A stretch of 64,000 bases of DNA from Salinivibrio kushneri (GCF_005280275.1 NZ_CP040021.1:1265001-1329000); one strand, 5' to 3'; shown: positions 9,620 to 18,881, counted from the first letter of the stretch. A program made the numbers and translations. Notes: generated by a model not told the origin, from the letters alone.

Positions 9620-10936
9620 ATGGTACATCTACCAAACGATGATGACCAATGTGGTTGGTATCACGCACTGCCAAAAGTACCAGCCAGACCGTCTTTGGTT
9701 GGCGAGCAAACAGCTGATTATTTGATATTGGGCGCGGGGTTCGCGGGGTTGGCAATGGCAAGACGTGTTGCGACGCATAAGCCCAATTCACGCATAAAGC
9801 TGATAGATGCGCAGAGAGTTGGTCAGGGGGCCTCTGGGCGAAACTCCGGCTTCGTGATTGATTTGCCACACAAGTTTGCTTTAGAACACCCTGATCCTGA
9901 GCATAAACAGAAACTACTGGCGCTGAACCGCTCTGCTATTGCGCAGCTCGATCAACTTGTTAACCAATATAGTATTGACTGTCAATGGTCAGCAAAAGGG
10001 AAATATCAAGGTGCGGTTGGTGCTCGAGGTGAAGCCTACCTTGATCACTTTGAGCATCTGATGAAGGAGCTTGGTGAGCCATATTATCATGTTGATAACA
10101 AAGAGCTATCGGAAGTCCTTGGTACCCCTTACTACCGTCGCGCGATTTATACCCCGGGGAGTTATTTAGTTCAACCAGCGGCTCTTGTTCGTGGATTGTC
10201 GGAGAGTTTGCCAGACAATGTCTCGGTGCTTGAGAACTCACCAATTCGTCACTTAACCAAAGAGAATGGACAGTGGGTACTTTATGGACACGAAGGAGTG
10301 ATTAAATCACCAGTACTATTACTGGGAACCAGTATTTTTACGCGAGAATTCGGGTACTTAAAGAATCGCCTGTTGCCCGTCATGACATTTGCAAGTTGGA
10401 CGCGGCCGTTAACCGATGACGAAATGCGTAAGTACGGGGGAGAATTGGACTGGGGGCTAACGCCTGCTGATCATGCCGCAACAACGATGCGTATGACCGC
10501 AGATCGTCGCATCATGGTGCGCAATAGCTACAAACATACGCCCAAATATGGGCGTAGTATTAGTCATGCAATGAAAGCAAAAATAAGAAACGATCACAGG
10601 CAAGCGTTTTTATTACGTTACCCAGCACTAGAGGATGTTCCTTTTACTCACACATGGGGAGGCGTGTACGCGATTTCACGTAACTTTACTAACTTTTTCG
10701 GGCAATTGGATGAAGGCCTTTACGCCAGTGCTTGTGATAATGGTGTCGGTGTCGCTTGGGGAACGATTTCTGGGACGTTATTGGCTGATCATGCGGTGGG
10801 CGCAACATCTAACCAATTAGACGATATTAAATATGTTACCGGGATGCCATCGTTAAACCCACCCGAACCTTTTTTAGGGATAGGTGTTAAAAGCCGTATT
10901 CAGCTGGCCAAATGGCAGAGCAGGAGTGAACTATGA
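9620..10936 (+). CDS. FAD-dependent amine oxidoreductase (DAO superfamily)
   Basis: A 438-residue flavoprotein of the D-amino-acid oxidase/PuuB-like superfamily. The N-terminal dinucleotide fold is DYLILGAGFAGLAMARR (about residues 33-49) and is followed by ASGRNSGFV, a pattern typical of PuuB-like oxidases. The C-terminal flavin motif is ACDNGVGVAWGT. Relatives oxidise secondary amines and N-methyl or aminoalkyl groups. Lying 15 bp after the rubredoxin reductase and overlapping the cupin by 4 bp, it probably handles a later, less methylated amine of the same pathway. Substrate unknown. Confidence 0.8.
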   Translation: MVHLPNDDDQCGWYHALPKVPARPSLVGEQTADYLILGAGFAGLAMARRVATHKPNSRIKLIDAQRVGQGASGRNSGFVIDLPHKFALEHPDPEHKQKLLALNRSAIAQLDQLVNQYSIDCQWSAKGKYQGAVGARGEAYLDHFEHLMKELGEPYYHVDNKELSEVLGTPYYRRAIYTPGSYLVQPAALVRGLSESLPDNVSVLENSPIRHLTKENGQWVLYGHEGVIKSPVLLLGTSIFTREFGYLKNRLLPVMTFASWTRPLTDDEMRKYGGELDWGLTPADHAATTMRMTADRRIMVRNSYKHTPKYGRSISHAMKAKIRNDHRQAFLLRYPALEDVPFTHTWGGVYAISRNFTNFFGQLDEGLYASACDNGVGVAWGTISGTLLADHAVGATSNQLDDIKYVTGMPSLNPPEPFLGIGVKSRIQLAKWQSRSEL

Positions 10937-11283
10937 AACAAGTAAAGCTGATCGACAGTGAAAGTTTAGAGTTTAGTGTTCGAGGCGACTCACCAGGTAT
11001 GGCCTATGTCGCAAGAGCTGTTAGTTCGGAAATATCACCGCACATCGGTGTTGGTTTCGCAAAATGGGAAGGAGCAGTCGTGCCTTGGACGGTGTTATAT
11101 GACGAAGTCATTTTTGTTATCGAAGGCTGCTTCGAACTTACCGCCAATGGTCAGACGCATTTTGTAAGGCCCGGACAAATGCTTTGGATCCCGGAGGGGA
11201 CGGAACTGGTTTATGGTGGGGAGGCATTGTTTGGATATGTGGTCCATCCAGGTAATTGGAAGGCGTTACACGGTATTGAATAG
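10933..11283 (+). CDS. EutQ-like single-domain cupin
   Basis: A 116-residue cupin. The first cupin motif reads YDEVIFVIEGCFEL and the second RPGQMLWIPEGTEL. As in EutQ, the usual metal-binding HxH of motif 1 is missing (YDE in its place), so metal-dependent catalysis is doubtful. The start overlaps the stop of the flavoprotein in an ATGA arrangement, giving tight coupling. EutQ belongs to ethanolamine use, which hints that an aminoalcohol may occur in this pathway. The role here is unknown. Confidence 0.75.
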   Translation: MKQVKLIDSESLEFSVRGDSPGMAYVARAVSSEISPHIGVGFAKWEGAVVPWTVLYDEVIFVIEGCFELTANGQTHFVRPGQMLWIPEGTELVYGGEALFGYVVHPGNWKALHGIE

Positions 11284-11362
11284 CAGCCTCCGTGGCATTG
11301 ACGAAACCGTTTATGCACAAGTTCGATGTAAGGCGGTAATGCTCTCTGCGATCTGGGAAGCC

Positions 11363-11983
11363 TTAGTTGACTTCGACGTCATGTAGTGTCCGATATCCCG
11401 CCCAAACCCGTGTTGCTGCCGTCATTAAACAGGCTGCGCCAAAAACGCCGGCAATCCATGCCATGTATGTAGGGAAAAGACACATCAACACAAAGCTGGC
11501 GATGGTTTCCGTGCCTTCGGTGATCCCGCCGATGTAATACATCGACTTGTTGGCGTACACCGGGTTATCAATCTGGTGTTTGCTCGCCATTATCGCAAAC
11601 GCTAAAAAGCTTGCGCCTGTACCCATAAAGCAAAACAGCAGAAAGCTGGCGGCGATGGCGTTACTAGCGGGATCAGCCAGCGCAAAGCCAAAGGGAATGG
11701 CAGCGTAGAAGATAAAATCGAGGGTGATATCTAAAAAGCCCCCTGCGTCCGTGAGTCCTTGCTCGCGGGCGAGCGCGCCATCAAGGCCATCGAACAGTCG
11801 GTTAATGATAATGAACACAAGCGCCAGCCAATACACTTGTAGCGCCAGAGCGGGCACCGCCAGCAAGCCAATCAAAAAGCCCGATAGTGTGACGGTATCA
11901 GGTTTGATCCCCCATTTTGTGAGCTGCACCGCTGCCTGCTTCAATGGCCAACGGATCACGGCGATGGCATAGCGATCAAGCAT
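11363..11983 (-). CDS. ynjF: CDP-alcohol phosphatidyltransferase family membrane protein, YnjF-like
   Basis: A 206-residue, multi-helix inner-membrane protein. The CDP-alcohol phosphotransferase motif is FDGLDGALAREQG followed by GGFLDITLD, supplying the metal-binding aspartates. It is the last gene of the ynj-type operon and overlaps ynjD by 8 bp; E. coli ynjF is likewise linked to ynjBCD. The phospholipid product is unknown. The start follows a good AGGAGATACAAA. Confidence 0.85.
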   Translation of the reverse strand: MLDRYAIAVIRWPLKQAAVQLTKWGIKPDTVTLSGFLIGLLAVPALALQVYWLALVFIIINRLFDGLDGALAREQGLTDAGGFLDITLDFIFYAAIPFGFALADPASNAIAASFLLFCFMGTGASFLAFAIMASKHQIDNPVYANKSMYYIGGITEGTETIASFVLMCLFPTYMAWIAGVFGAACLMTAATRVWAGYRTLHDVEVN

Positions 11984-12647
11984 TTTGTATCTCCTCTTGC
12001 AGTACTGAGCTAGCTGGGCGTTTAGGCCAATTTAAACAGCGGCTCTGGTGCGCAATATCCTCGGCATCATGTGTCACAATCAGCGCGGGGATGTTGCGCT
12101 GCGCGATTTGCTCAAACACGAAAGCCCGAAAATCCCGTCGTAGCGGCTTATCCAGCTTACTAAAGGGTTCATCAAGCAAGATAGCATCGGGCGCGGCGAG
12201 TAATGCACGCAACACACTGATCCGCGCGCGCTGCCCGCCGGAGAGCTGGCTGGGGGCATAATCGGCAAACTCCGCTAAATTGACAGACCCTAATGTTGCG
12301 ATGGCCTGATCACGTTTTTGCGCTTTGCTCATCGATGAAGGCAGGGCAAAGGCCAAGTTTTGCCAGACGTTGAGATGCGGAAAGAGCAAATCATCTTGAA
12401 ACAAAATCCCGATACGGCGCTGCTCCGGCGGCAAGTGATCAAAGGGTTCACCATTTAAGGTTAGTTGGCCGCTGTAATGCATGGGCGGTTGAATGTGTCC
12501 TGCCAATACGCTCAGCAGGCTCGATTTTCCGCAGCCACTGGGACCCATTACGGTGAGTATTTCTCCCGGGGCGACCGAGAATGATAAATCACGCACCAAG
12601 CATTGCTCAGGCGCGTTTATGGTGAGTTGATTGACACACAGTGTCAT
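11976..12647 (-). CDS. ynjD: ABC transporter ATP-binding protein, YnjD-like
   Basis: About 223 residues from the ATG at 12647, which has an AGGAG upstream; the reading frame continues 30 codons further, but that extension lies inside ynjC and is not conserved-looking. Walker A is GPSGCGKSS, the signature LSGGQRARISVLRAL and Walker B AILLDEPFSKLD. It energises the YnjC permease. Its start lies 40 bases inside the end of ynjC, so the genes are translationally coupled. Confidence 0.88.
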   Translation of the reverse strand: MTLCVNQLTINAPEQCLVRDLSFSVAPGEILTVMGPSGCGKSSLLSVLAGHIQPPMHYSGQLTLNGEPFDHLPPEQRRIGILFQDDLLFPHLNVWQNLAFALPSSMSKAQKRDQAIATLGSVNLAEFADYAPSQLSGGQRARISVLRALLAAPDAILLDEPFSKLDKPLRRDFRAFVFEQIAQRNIPALIVTHDAEDIAHQSRCLNWPKRPASSVLQEEIQNA

Positions 12648-14316
12648 GGTGTTTCGCTCCTGAATAAGTCGGTGTTGATGTGGGTAAAAGGCGGCGCTCC
12701 GCAATACGGCTAAGCACGGTGGCCAAGGCGAAAACAATAAGGGGAAGCATCGCTTGCATCAGTCCATACAGGCCACTAATACGGCGATCGAGGCCGCTCG
12801 ATAAGCTAACTGCCTCGGTAGTGAGCGTATTAATGCGTCCCGCGCCCAACAACTGCGTTGGCAGATATTGCGCCAAACTGACACTCGCGCCGACCGCCCA
12901 CGCCAAGATGATCGCAGGCAAAAGCAGCGGTAGTTTAACGCGCCACCATGCGAGTGTCGCACTGACACCGAGGCTCCTGGCGGTTTGCATGAGCCGCATA
13001 TCAAATTGCTGCCACGGCCCATCGAGCGCGAGATACACATAAGGAAACGCGAAAAAGATATGCGACCAGATAGTAGCTGGCACGTGCCACTGGCCGGGGA
13101 GGCTGTACACCGCCACCTGAATACCGAACAAGATAGAGAGTTGCGGAACCAATAATGGAATGGCGATGACGGCTCTCGGCACCGAGCGTCGCTGATTGGT
13201 TGAACGCTCCAAACACCCGATGGCAAATAACAAGGCGACACTGGCGCTGATCACCGCGAGAACAATGCTGTTTCCCACCAATGACCATACATAGCTCAGT
13301 TCTTGTTCCCAAAACCGTAAGCTATATCGACTGGGCAGCCAATCGGGAAATGACCAACGCAGCGCGAATGACCACACCAGCAACACAGGCATAATCGCAA
13401 GGGGAGTGATAAACACTGGCCACCAGAGTAACTTGCCAGGCAGCCATGCGTGGCGGCGGCCCGTGTATTGCCAGCGATTGAGACATTGGCAGCCAAGCCA
13501 CTCCAAAAAGCGGAATAGCAATAACGCTAAGCCACATAGGGCAAATAACAGCAATGCCCCAGCTGAGGCTCTGGGCAATAACGCCAAATCAGGGTCATTG
13601 AACCATTGCCATACCAATACCGCATAAGTGGGCGGCGTATTGGGCCCGAGGATCATCGCCACATCAACCACCGACAGACTGTAGGCGATGACGGCAAAAA
13701 TCGGGAACCGCATTTTGGCCAGCCAAAGCGGAAGAATGACTTTTAGCCAGGTTGCGGTGCGGTTATACCCGAGGCTGGTTGATACCATGGTCAGTCGAGC
13801 GACATCAATTTGACGCAGCACTGACAGGCTCATCAATAATAAAAATGGGGTCTCTTTTAGCGTTAGCGCCAAGGTGAGCCCGATAACATAAGGATCTTGT
13901 ACTAACGCCCAAGTTACAGGTTTCTCACCGAGAAGGGGACTTAACAGGCGAAACAGCCAACCCGAGGGGGAAAGCAGTAAAACCAGACCAATCGCAAAGG
14001 CGACGTGTGGCAATGCCAGTAGCGCAGGCAAGCGCGTACTGATCTTTTGCCAAATGGGCGTGTGCCAAGCGGCCTGTAAAATTATAAAGCTAAATGCCAC
14101 CGCGAGCAGGCTACTGCCCAACCCCGAGATGAGCGTCAGCTGAATTGATTGCCAAAGTGCCGGCCATGCCATGACTTGGTGCCAGCCGCTAAAATTGGCC
14201 TCTGTCAGCCCCAGGGTGGGCAAGAACGCAAAGGCACTCGCGAGCAAGCCGCCGACCCCTGGCAACAAGGGCAGGCAGCATACCGTTAGGGTGATGGCAA
14301 ACAGCAAACGTGCCAT
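12607..14316 (-). CDS. ynjC: ABC transporter permease, fused two-domain, YnjC-like
   Basis: A 569-residue inner-membrane protein made of two homologous permease halves of about 270-280 residues, each with about six helices. The EAA-type loops are visible near MVSTSLGYNRTATWLKVILP and TARSLGVSATLAWWRVKLP. This fused layout resembles ThiP and YnjC. It lies between the binding protein and the ATPase. The ligand is unknown; thiamine-like, sulfate-like or iron-like cargo are all possible for this class. Confidence 0.87.
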   Translation of the reverse strand: MARLLFAITLTVCCLPLLPGVGGLLASAFAFLPTLGLTEANFSGWHQVMAWPALWQSIQLTLISGLGSSLLAVAFSFIILQAAWHTPIWQKISTRLPALLALPHVAFAIGLVLLLSPSGWLFRLLSPLLGEKPVTWALVQDPYVIGLTLALTLKETPFLLLMSLSVLRQIDVARLTMVSTSLGYNRTATWLKVILPLWLAKMRFPIFAVIAYSLSVVDVAMILGPNTPPTYAVLVWQWFNDPDLALLPRASAGALLLFALCGLALLLFRFLEWLGCQCLNRWQYTGRRHAWLPGKLLWWPVFITPLAIMPVLLVWSFALRWSFPDWLPSRYSLRFWEQELSYVWSLVGNSIVLAVISASVALLFAIGCLERSTNQRRSVPRAVIAIPLLVPQLSILFGIQVAVYSLPGQWHVPATIWSHIFFAFPYVYLALDGPWQQFDMRLMQTARSLGVSATLAWWRVKLPLLLPAIILAWAVGASVSLAQYLPTQLLGAGRINTLTTEAVSLSSGLDRRISGLYGLMQAMLPLIVFALATVLSRIAERRLLPTSTPTYSGAKHHDTVCQSTHHKRA

Positions 14317-14329
14317 ATCAGCCTCGTTT

Positions 14330-15478
14330 CTATTGGCCGTAGCGTTTCAGCCAAGCAGCCTCAAGCGCGGTTTGCCAGCTTGGATGTGGCTCGGGCTGGG
14401 TATTAAAGCGGCTGACCTCGGCGGTGTCGGATAATTTAACGACCGGTGGATCGCCCCATACTTGGGTGTCGGCTTTACGCAGCTGTGCCTTTTCGCTCAT
14501 CAAGAAATTGATAGCGACCATGGCGCCGGCTTTGGCATTGGCGTTGTATGGGATCGCCATAAAGTGAATGTTAGATAGCGCACCTTGGTCAAAGGCAAAC
14601 GCACGTGCTGATGGGGCGAGCTTTCCAGATGCGACTGCCGCTTTTGCCGCATTGGGGTTAAACGCTATCGCCACGAGAAACTCGCCGTCGTCTAGCAGTT
14701 GTAGGGTTTCAGCACTACTTGAAGGAAATTGTGAGCCTTCGCGCCAGGCCACTTGATGTAATTGGTCCAGATAGCGCCATAATGGCGCGGTCACGGCGTT
14801 AAAGTCTACCTCATCAACGGGCAGGTAAAGGGCTTCGGGCGAATCTGTCAGCTCAAGCAGCGCCGCTTTCAAAAAGCTGGTGCCATGGAACTGCGGCGGT
14901 TTTGGGTAACTCACTCGACCTGGGTTCGCTTGCGCGAGACTCAGTAATTCAGCAAACGAGCGAGGCGGGTTGGCAAGTGTGCGCTTATCGTGGATAAATA
15001 CCAGCTGTCCCACCCCCCAAGGCGCTTCGAGGCCGTCTGTTGGTTCCGTGAAGTCCTCTTCAACCGGTAAGCTTTTATCGACAATTTGCCAGTTGGGCAG
15101 CGTGCTAACAAAAGGGCCGTACAGCAAATCATTTTCTTTCATTGATTTGAAGTTTTCGCCGTTAATCCAAACCATATCGACGCTGCCGCCGCTATCCTTA
15201 CCCGCCGTCTTTTCGGCAAGCAGGCGATTGACGGTTTCAGCGATATCCGCCACTTTGACATGTTTAAGCGTGACACCGTAATCGCGTTGCAACTCCCGAT
15301 TTGCCCAACGTAAGTAAGCATTGATCTCTTGATTGCCACCCCATGCGTTAAAGTAAACGGTTTGGCCGTTGGCTTGTTGCTCAATACTTTCCCAACGGTC
15401 GTTTTCCGTGCTGGCGGAGGCGGTTAAACTTACGACACTTGCGATCGACAGTGTCATCGCCGCTATCCAATGTTTCAT
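14330..15478 (-). CDS. ynjB: ABC transporter periplasmic binding protein, YnjB-like
   Basis: About 382 residues from the ATG at 15478, chosen because AAGGAAG lies at ideal spacing; an upstream TTG in frame is not needed. A signal peptide is clear (KHWIAAMTLSIASVVSLTASAS). The mature protein has the YnjB-type opening TVYFNAWGGNQEINAYLRW and the conserved PWGVGQLVFIHD. It delivers an unidentified ligand to YnjCD. It starts 19 bases after the stop of the upstream oxidoreductase gene. Confidence 0.85.
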   Translation of the reverse strand: MKHWIAAMTLSIASVVSLTASASTENDRWESIEQQANGQTVYFNAWGGNQEINAYLRWANRELQRDYGVTLKHVKVADIAETVNRLLAEKTAGKDSGGSVDMVWINGENFKSMKENDLLYGPFVSTLPNWQIVDKSLPVEEDFTEPTDGLEAPWGVGQLVFIHDKRTLANPPRSFAELLSLAQANPGRVSYPKPPQFHGTSFLKAALLELTDSPEALYLPVDEVDFNAVTAPLWRYLDQLHQVAWREGSQFPSSSAETLQLLDDGEFLVAIAFNPNAAKAAVASGKLAPSARAFAFDQGALSNIHFMAIPYNANAKAGAMVAINFLMSEKAQLRKADTQVWGDPPVVKLSDTAEVSRFNTQPEPHPSWQTALEAAWLKRYGQ

Positions 15479-15496
15479 TTTAATCTTCCTTTTCAA

Positions 15497-17632
15497 TTAG
15501 TGACGCATCCAACGGTGATATTTTTCGACCCATTTCAGCAGCTTCTCGGGGGCATGGGCTTGCTTCCACATCCCGGCAGTATACTTCACCGCTTCACTCA
15601 TGGTGGGATAAGGGTGGACGGTGCCAAGGATCTTATTCAGCCCAAGCCCGTGCCGCATGGCGAGAGTAAATTCTGCGAGCAAGTCGCCCGCATGTTCGCC
15701 AACAATAGTTACCCCTAGAATGGTATCTTTTCCTTTCGGTGTCAGCACCTTAATAAAACCATGATCATTGCCATCAGCAATCGCGCGATCCAGATCATCA
15801 ATGCCGTAATAGGTCACTTCCACCTCTTGCTGATTGGCCTTGGCTTCTTTTTCATTGATACCCACGCGCGCGACTTCTGGCGAGGTGTAGGTCGCGGCAG
15901 GCATCACTGAATAATCAGCACGAAAGCGCTTAAATTGACCAAATAGCGCATTCACGGCGGCATACCATGCTTGATGGGCACTGGCGTGGGTGAGCTGAAA
16001 CGGCCCCGCGACGTCGCCCACCGCGTAAATATTGGGATAGGCGGTTTGCAGATACTCATTGACTTGAATTGTGCCACGCTCGGTCACTGGAATATCGAGC
16101 TTTTCGAGACCAAAGCCTTTGGTGTTAGCGCTGCGCCCTAACGCGACCAGTACTGCATCAAACGCGACGGATTTCTCCCCATCAGGACCGTCGAGTAACG
16201 CGACTTGTTGATCATTACGATGCTCAAATGCTTTCACCTTATGCTGAGTTAAAATCGTGACACCGTCACGCTCTAACGCCTGCTCAACCAATTGGGCGGC
16301 ATCTTTATCTTCACGGCTGAGAAGTTGGTCGGCCATTTCTGCGAGCGTTACTTGGCTGCCTAGACACGCAAAACTTTGCGCCAATTCCGCGCCAATGGGA
16401 CCCCCGCCTAACACCAATAACCGTGGTGGCAGTTGAGCCAAAGACCAAATCGTATCCGAGGTGTAATGCGTGACCTCAGCCAAACCGGGAATCGGGGGCA
16501 ACATAGGGCGCGCGCCTGTGGCAATCACGATGTTGCGGGTAGTGAGGCGTTCGCCATTCACCTCGACTTCCCATGGCGAGACGATGTGTGCTTCGCCTTG
16601 CACGCACTCCACGCCGAGCTTGGTGTAACGCTCGACCGAATCGTGAGGCTCAATGTGGGTAATCACTTGCTTAACCCGCGCCATGACTGCCGGAAAATCA
16701 ACAGATGGCGCTTGGGTATGAATGCCAAACGCCTTGGCCTTGCCAATTTCTCGCATGGTTTTCGCTGCGCGGATCAGCGCTTTAGAAGGCACACAGCCCG
16801 TGTTTAGGCAATCACCTCCCATCGAACCTTTTTCGACTAGCGTGACTTTTGCTTTCACCACGGCTGCGATATAGCTCGACACCAGACCGCCTGCGCCGGC
16901 ACCAATGACCACCATATTGCGGTCGAACTGACCAGGCTTGCTCCAACCTTGATAGCGTTTACGACGCGTGATCCACGCCATAACCCACTTTGCCAGCAGT
17001 GGGAAGACACCCAGTAATGCGAGAGAGCCAAGCACCGAGGGTGACACCACGTCGCCGAGTGTGTCGATTTGGGCGAGTTGAGTCCCTGCATTCACGTAGA
17101 CTGCGGTACCCGGCAACATCCCGAGTTGACTGACCCAATAGAAGGTGCGGGTTTTGAATGAGGTTAGCCCCATCACTAGGTTAATCAGAAAAAACGGGAA
17201 AATCGGGATCAGGCGCAGGGTCAACAGATACAAGCTGCCGTCTTTCTCGATACCACGATTAATGACGTCGAGCTTATTACCGAACTTGGCCTGGACCCAG
17301 TCGCGCAACATAAAGCGACTCACCAAGAAGGCGAGGGTGGCGCCAATCGAGCTGGCAAAGGAGACCAACACCAATGCCCACCAAAAGCCAAACAGTGCAG
17401 CGCCCAATAAGCTCGCCACCGCCGCTCCCGGTAGCGACAATGCTGTCATCACCACATAGCCGACAAAAAACACCAGACTTGCGGTGGTCGCGTTTTCGAT
17501 AATGTAATCGTTTAATGCCGCTTGTTGTGCTTTGGCGTTTTCAAGCGTCAACCATTGGCTGAGATCAAAACTAAACCACAGGGCAATAAGCGCAACAATC
17601 ACTAAACCAAGCAGGATTTTTTTTACTGGCAT
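15497..17632 (-). CDS. TVP38/DedA-like membrane domain fused to a class I pyridine nucleotide-disulfide oxidoreductase
   Basis: About 711 residues from the ATG at 17632. The first ~220 residues are a multi-helix TVP38/SNARE-associated domain (LSLPGAAVASLLGAALFGF, then LRLIPIFPFFLINLVMGL). The rest is a flavoprotein with an FAD fold VVIGAGAGGLVSSYIAA, a redox disulfide CLNTGC and a C-terminal HPYPTMSEAV supplying the His-Glu pair. The C-terminal cysteine pair of true mercuric reductase is absent, so mercury reduction is unlikely. It is the first gene of the ynj-type operon. A membrane-tethered disulfide reductase serving the periplasm or an imported ligand is inference. Confidence 0.82.
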   Translation of the reverse strand: MPVKKILLGLVIVALIALWFSFDLSQWLTLENAKAQQAALNDYIIENATTASLVFFVGYVVMTALSLPGAAVASLLGAALFGFWWALVLVSFASSIGATLAFLVSRFMLRDWVQAKFGNKLDVINRGIEKDGSLYLLTLRLIPIFPFFLINLVMGLTSFKTRTFYWVSQLGMLPGTAVYVNAGTQLAQIDTLGDVVSPSVLGSLALLGVFPLLAKWVMAWITRRKRYQGWSKPGQFDRNMVVIGAGAGGLVSSYIAAVVKAKVTLVEKGSMGGDCLNTGCVPSKALIRAAKTMREIGKAKAFGIHTQAPSVDFPAVMARVKQVITHIEPHDSVERYTKLGVECVQGEAHIVSPWEVEVNGERLTTRNIVIATGARPMLPPIPGLAEVTHYTSDTIWSLAQLPPRLLVLGGGPIGAELAQSFACLGSQVTLAEMADQLLSREDKDAAQLVEQALERDGVTILTQHKVKAFEHRNDQQVALLDGPDGEKSVAFDAVLVALGRSANTKGFGLEKLDIPVTERGTIQVNEYLQTAYPNIYAVGDVAGPFQLTHASAHQAWYAAVNALFGQFKRFRADYSVMPAATYTSPEVARVGINEKEAKANQQEVEVTYYGIDDLDRAIADGNDHGFIKVLTPKGKDTILGVTIVGEHAGDLLAEFTLAMRHGLGLNKILGTVHPYPTMSEAVKYTAGMWKQAHAPEKLLKWVEKYHRWMRH

Positions 17633-17832
17633 ACTATGTCTCGTCAGGTAGCAAATAGGGCCCAGATATAACATTAGGTGCTTTAGACTAATTAACTGGC
17701 TGATTTTTTTAGTTGCATTAAGAAACTGTGCTCTTAATCGTACCTAGGATCAGACCTGTCCGATCGCGAGAGACTTTCAAATAGAGTGTGAAAAACGTGT
17801 GGTTGATGCTTTTTTGAGCGAAAAGCGAGGCG

Positions 17833-17852
17833 ACACCGCCGAGAGGCGGTGT
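17833..17852. other. Stem-loop with GAGA tetraloop
   Basis: ACACCGCC-GAGA-GGCGGTGT is a perfect 8-bp stem closed by a GNRA loop. It lies in the gap between tfoY and the oxidoreductase operon (both minus strand). No T-run follows, so it is not a standard terminator; it could protect or process the tfoY 3' end or belong to the oxidoreductase leader. Confidence 0.5.
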
Positions 17853-17912
17853 TGAACGCGAACATTGCTCACAGAAAAGATTAGAGCGTTATACAAGGGA
17901 GACTGTGAGAGG

Positions 17913-18506
17913 TTATTTTTCTAGATGTTGTAATAATTCTTGGCGGCGTTGAGGTGGGACAACTGACCAGTGTTTGCCAGTAATTGCGCCCTCTAGTGAC
18001 CATAATAGCTCCAAGCTCAGGTCTTTATCGTGCGCCGATACCAAGGCTTTGTATGCGTTGACTGCGCCATGTTTTTGCAGCGTTTCGGGGGTGTCAATCC
18101 CTGCCTTTTTCAGCATTCTTTCTGTTGCTAACCGGAGGTTAGGGAGGTCTTTTAATCGCGACGGACTGGTTTCGGTTTTTAGCGAACGATCGCGAATAGC
18201 GACATCGAGTGCACTTTTAGCTTCATTGATGAGTTTTTGGTGATCGTCCCACCAAGCATCAGGAATGGCAAAGTACTTGGTCACCACCGGGAAACCACGC
18301 TTTTTGTAAACGTAAGGGGTAAGGCCCTGCTTCTTAAGTAAGGTTTCGTTTTCTTTGCCGGCGCGTAGATGAAGGGTGTTGTTGACGACAAGGGCGAACA
18401 TGGTGTCTTCGCAAAATAAGCCAAATCCGCCGAACATGGATCGGGATTTGATATTGCCAAAATCGGCAAATAAACGCATCGCGTCTTTTAAAGCTGGTTT
18501 ATCCAT
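17913..18506 (-). CDS. tfoY: TfoX-family regulator under cyclic-di-GMP riboswitch control, TfoY
   Basis: 197 residues from the ATG at 18506; the frame extends 8 codons to a TTG that is not favoured. The N-terminal TfoX domain carries [13 protein letters not shown], and the C-terminal helix-rich domain carries [20 protein letters not shown]. Both TfoX and TfoY have this layout. The call of TfoY rests on the cyclic-di-GMP-I riboswitch in its leader and the purR neighbour, the arrangement I know from V. cholerae VC1722. TfoY there promotes motility and type VI secretion when cyclic-di-GMP is low; whether that holds here is untested. Confidence 0.85.
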   Translation of the reverse strand: MDKPALKDAMRLFADFGNIKSRSMFGGFGLFCEDTMFALVVNNTLHLRAGKENETLLKKQGLTPYVYKKRGFPVVTKYFAIPDAWWDDHQKLINEAKSALDVAIRDRSLKTETSPSRLKDLPNLRLATERMLKKAGIDTPETLQKHGAVNAYKALVSAHDKDLSLELLWSLEGAITGKHWSVVPPQRRQELLQHLEK

Positions 18507-18649
18507 TAATAACAATCTCGATGAATGCAAATGCCTAAAAATAATGTGTCAGTGTAACAAGGCAAACAGGCAGGATTGTCAATAAGTTATCAGAATATCA
18601 ATAATGATACTTCATATTGCATTGACGCCATCTTCAGCTTTATAACAAC

Positions 18650-18752
18650 GATGCTGGCAACCCCGCTACCGTGACTGACTGAAACGATTGATCAGTGTCC
18701 GTAGGCCGGTGGCTTTGCGTCCCATGCTTTCGCCATGGTTTGCCTTGTTCAA
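18650..18752 (-). ncRNA. Cyclic-di-GMP-I (GEMM-I) riboswitch in the tfoY leader
   Basis: Read on the minus strand, this segment contains the family's invariant blocks in order: GGCAAACC, a GAAA-capped stem (CCATGGCGAAAGCATGG), GGGACGCAAAGCC, CCGGCCTA, a variable arm, and GGTAGCGGGGTTGCC. GGCAA pairs with TTGCC to close P1. The blocks match the Vc2 riboswitch of V. cholerae closely; the variable arm is longer here. About 145 nt separate it from the tfoY start. A TATTAT at 18767-18772 may be the -10 of its promoter. Confidence 0.93.
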
Positions 18753-18881
18753 ACAGGGATAAGCATATAATACTTAGACAGTGATGTCGCCCTCACTAAC
18801 CATACAAAATGTGATTTTGGTTCAAAAAGGTTGTAATTGATAAGTTAAAGTAAAGGCTCTTTTTGGCTCGAAAGACTAAAA

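Noticed and set aside
15497-17632. Mercuric reductase (MerA) call for the fused oxidoreductase
   Set aside because: The C-terminal cysteine pair and the N-terminal HMA domain are absent, and there are no mer genes nearby.
18807-18826. AAATGTGATTTTGGTTCAAA upstream of the tfoY leader, like a CRP site
   Set aside because: The left half TGTGA is good, but the right half TTCAA does not match TCACA.
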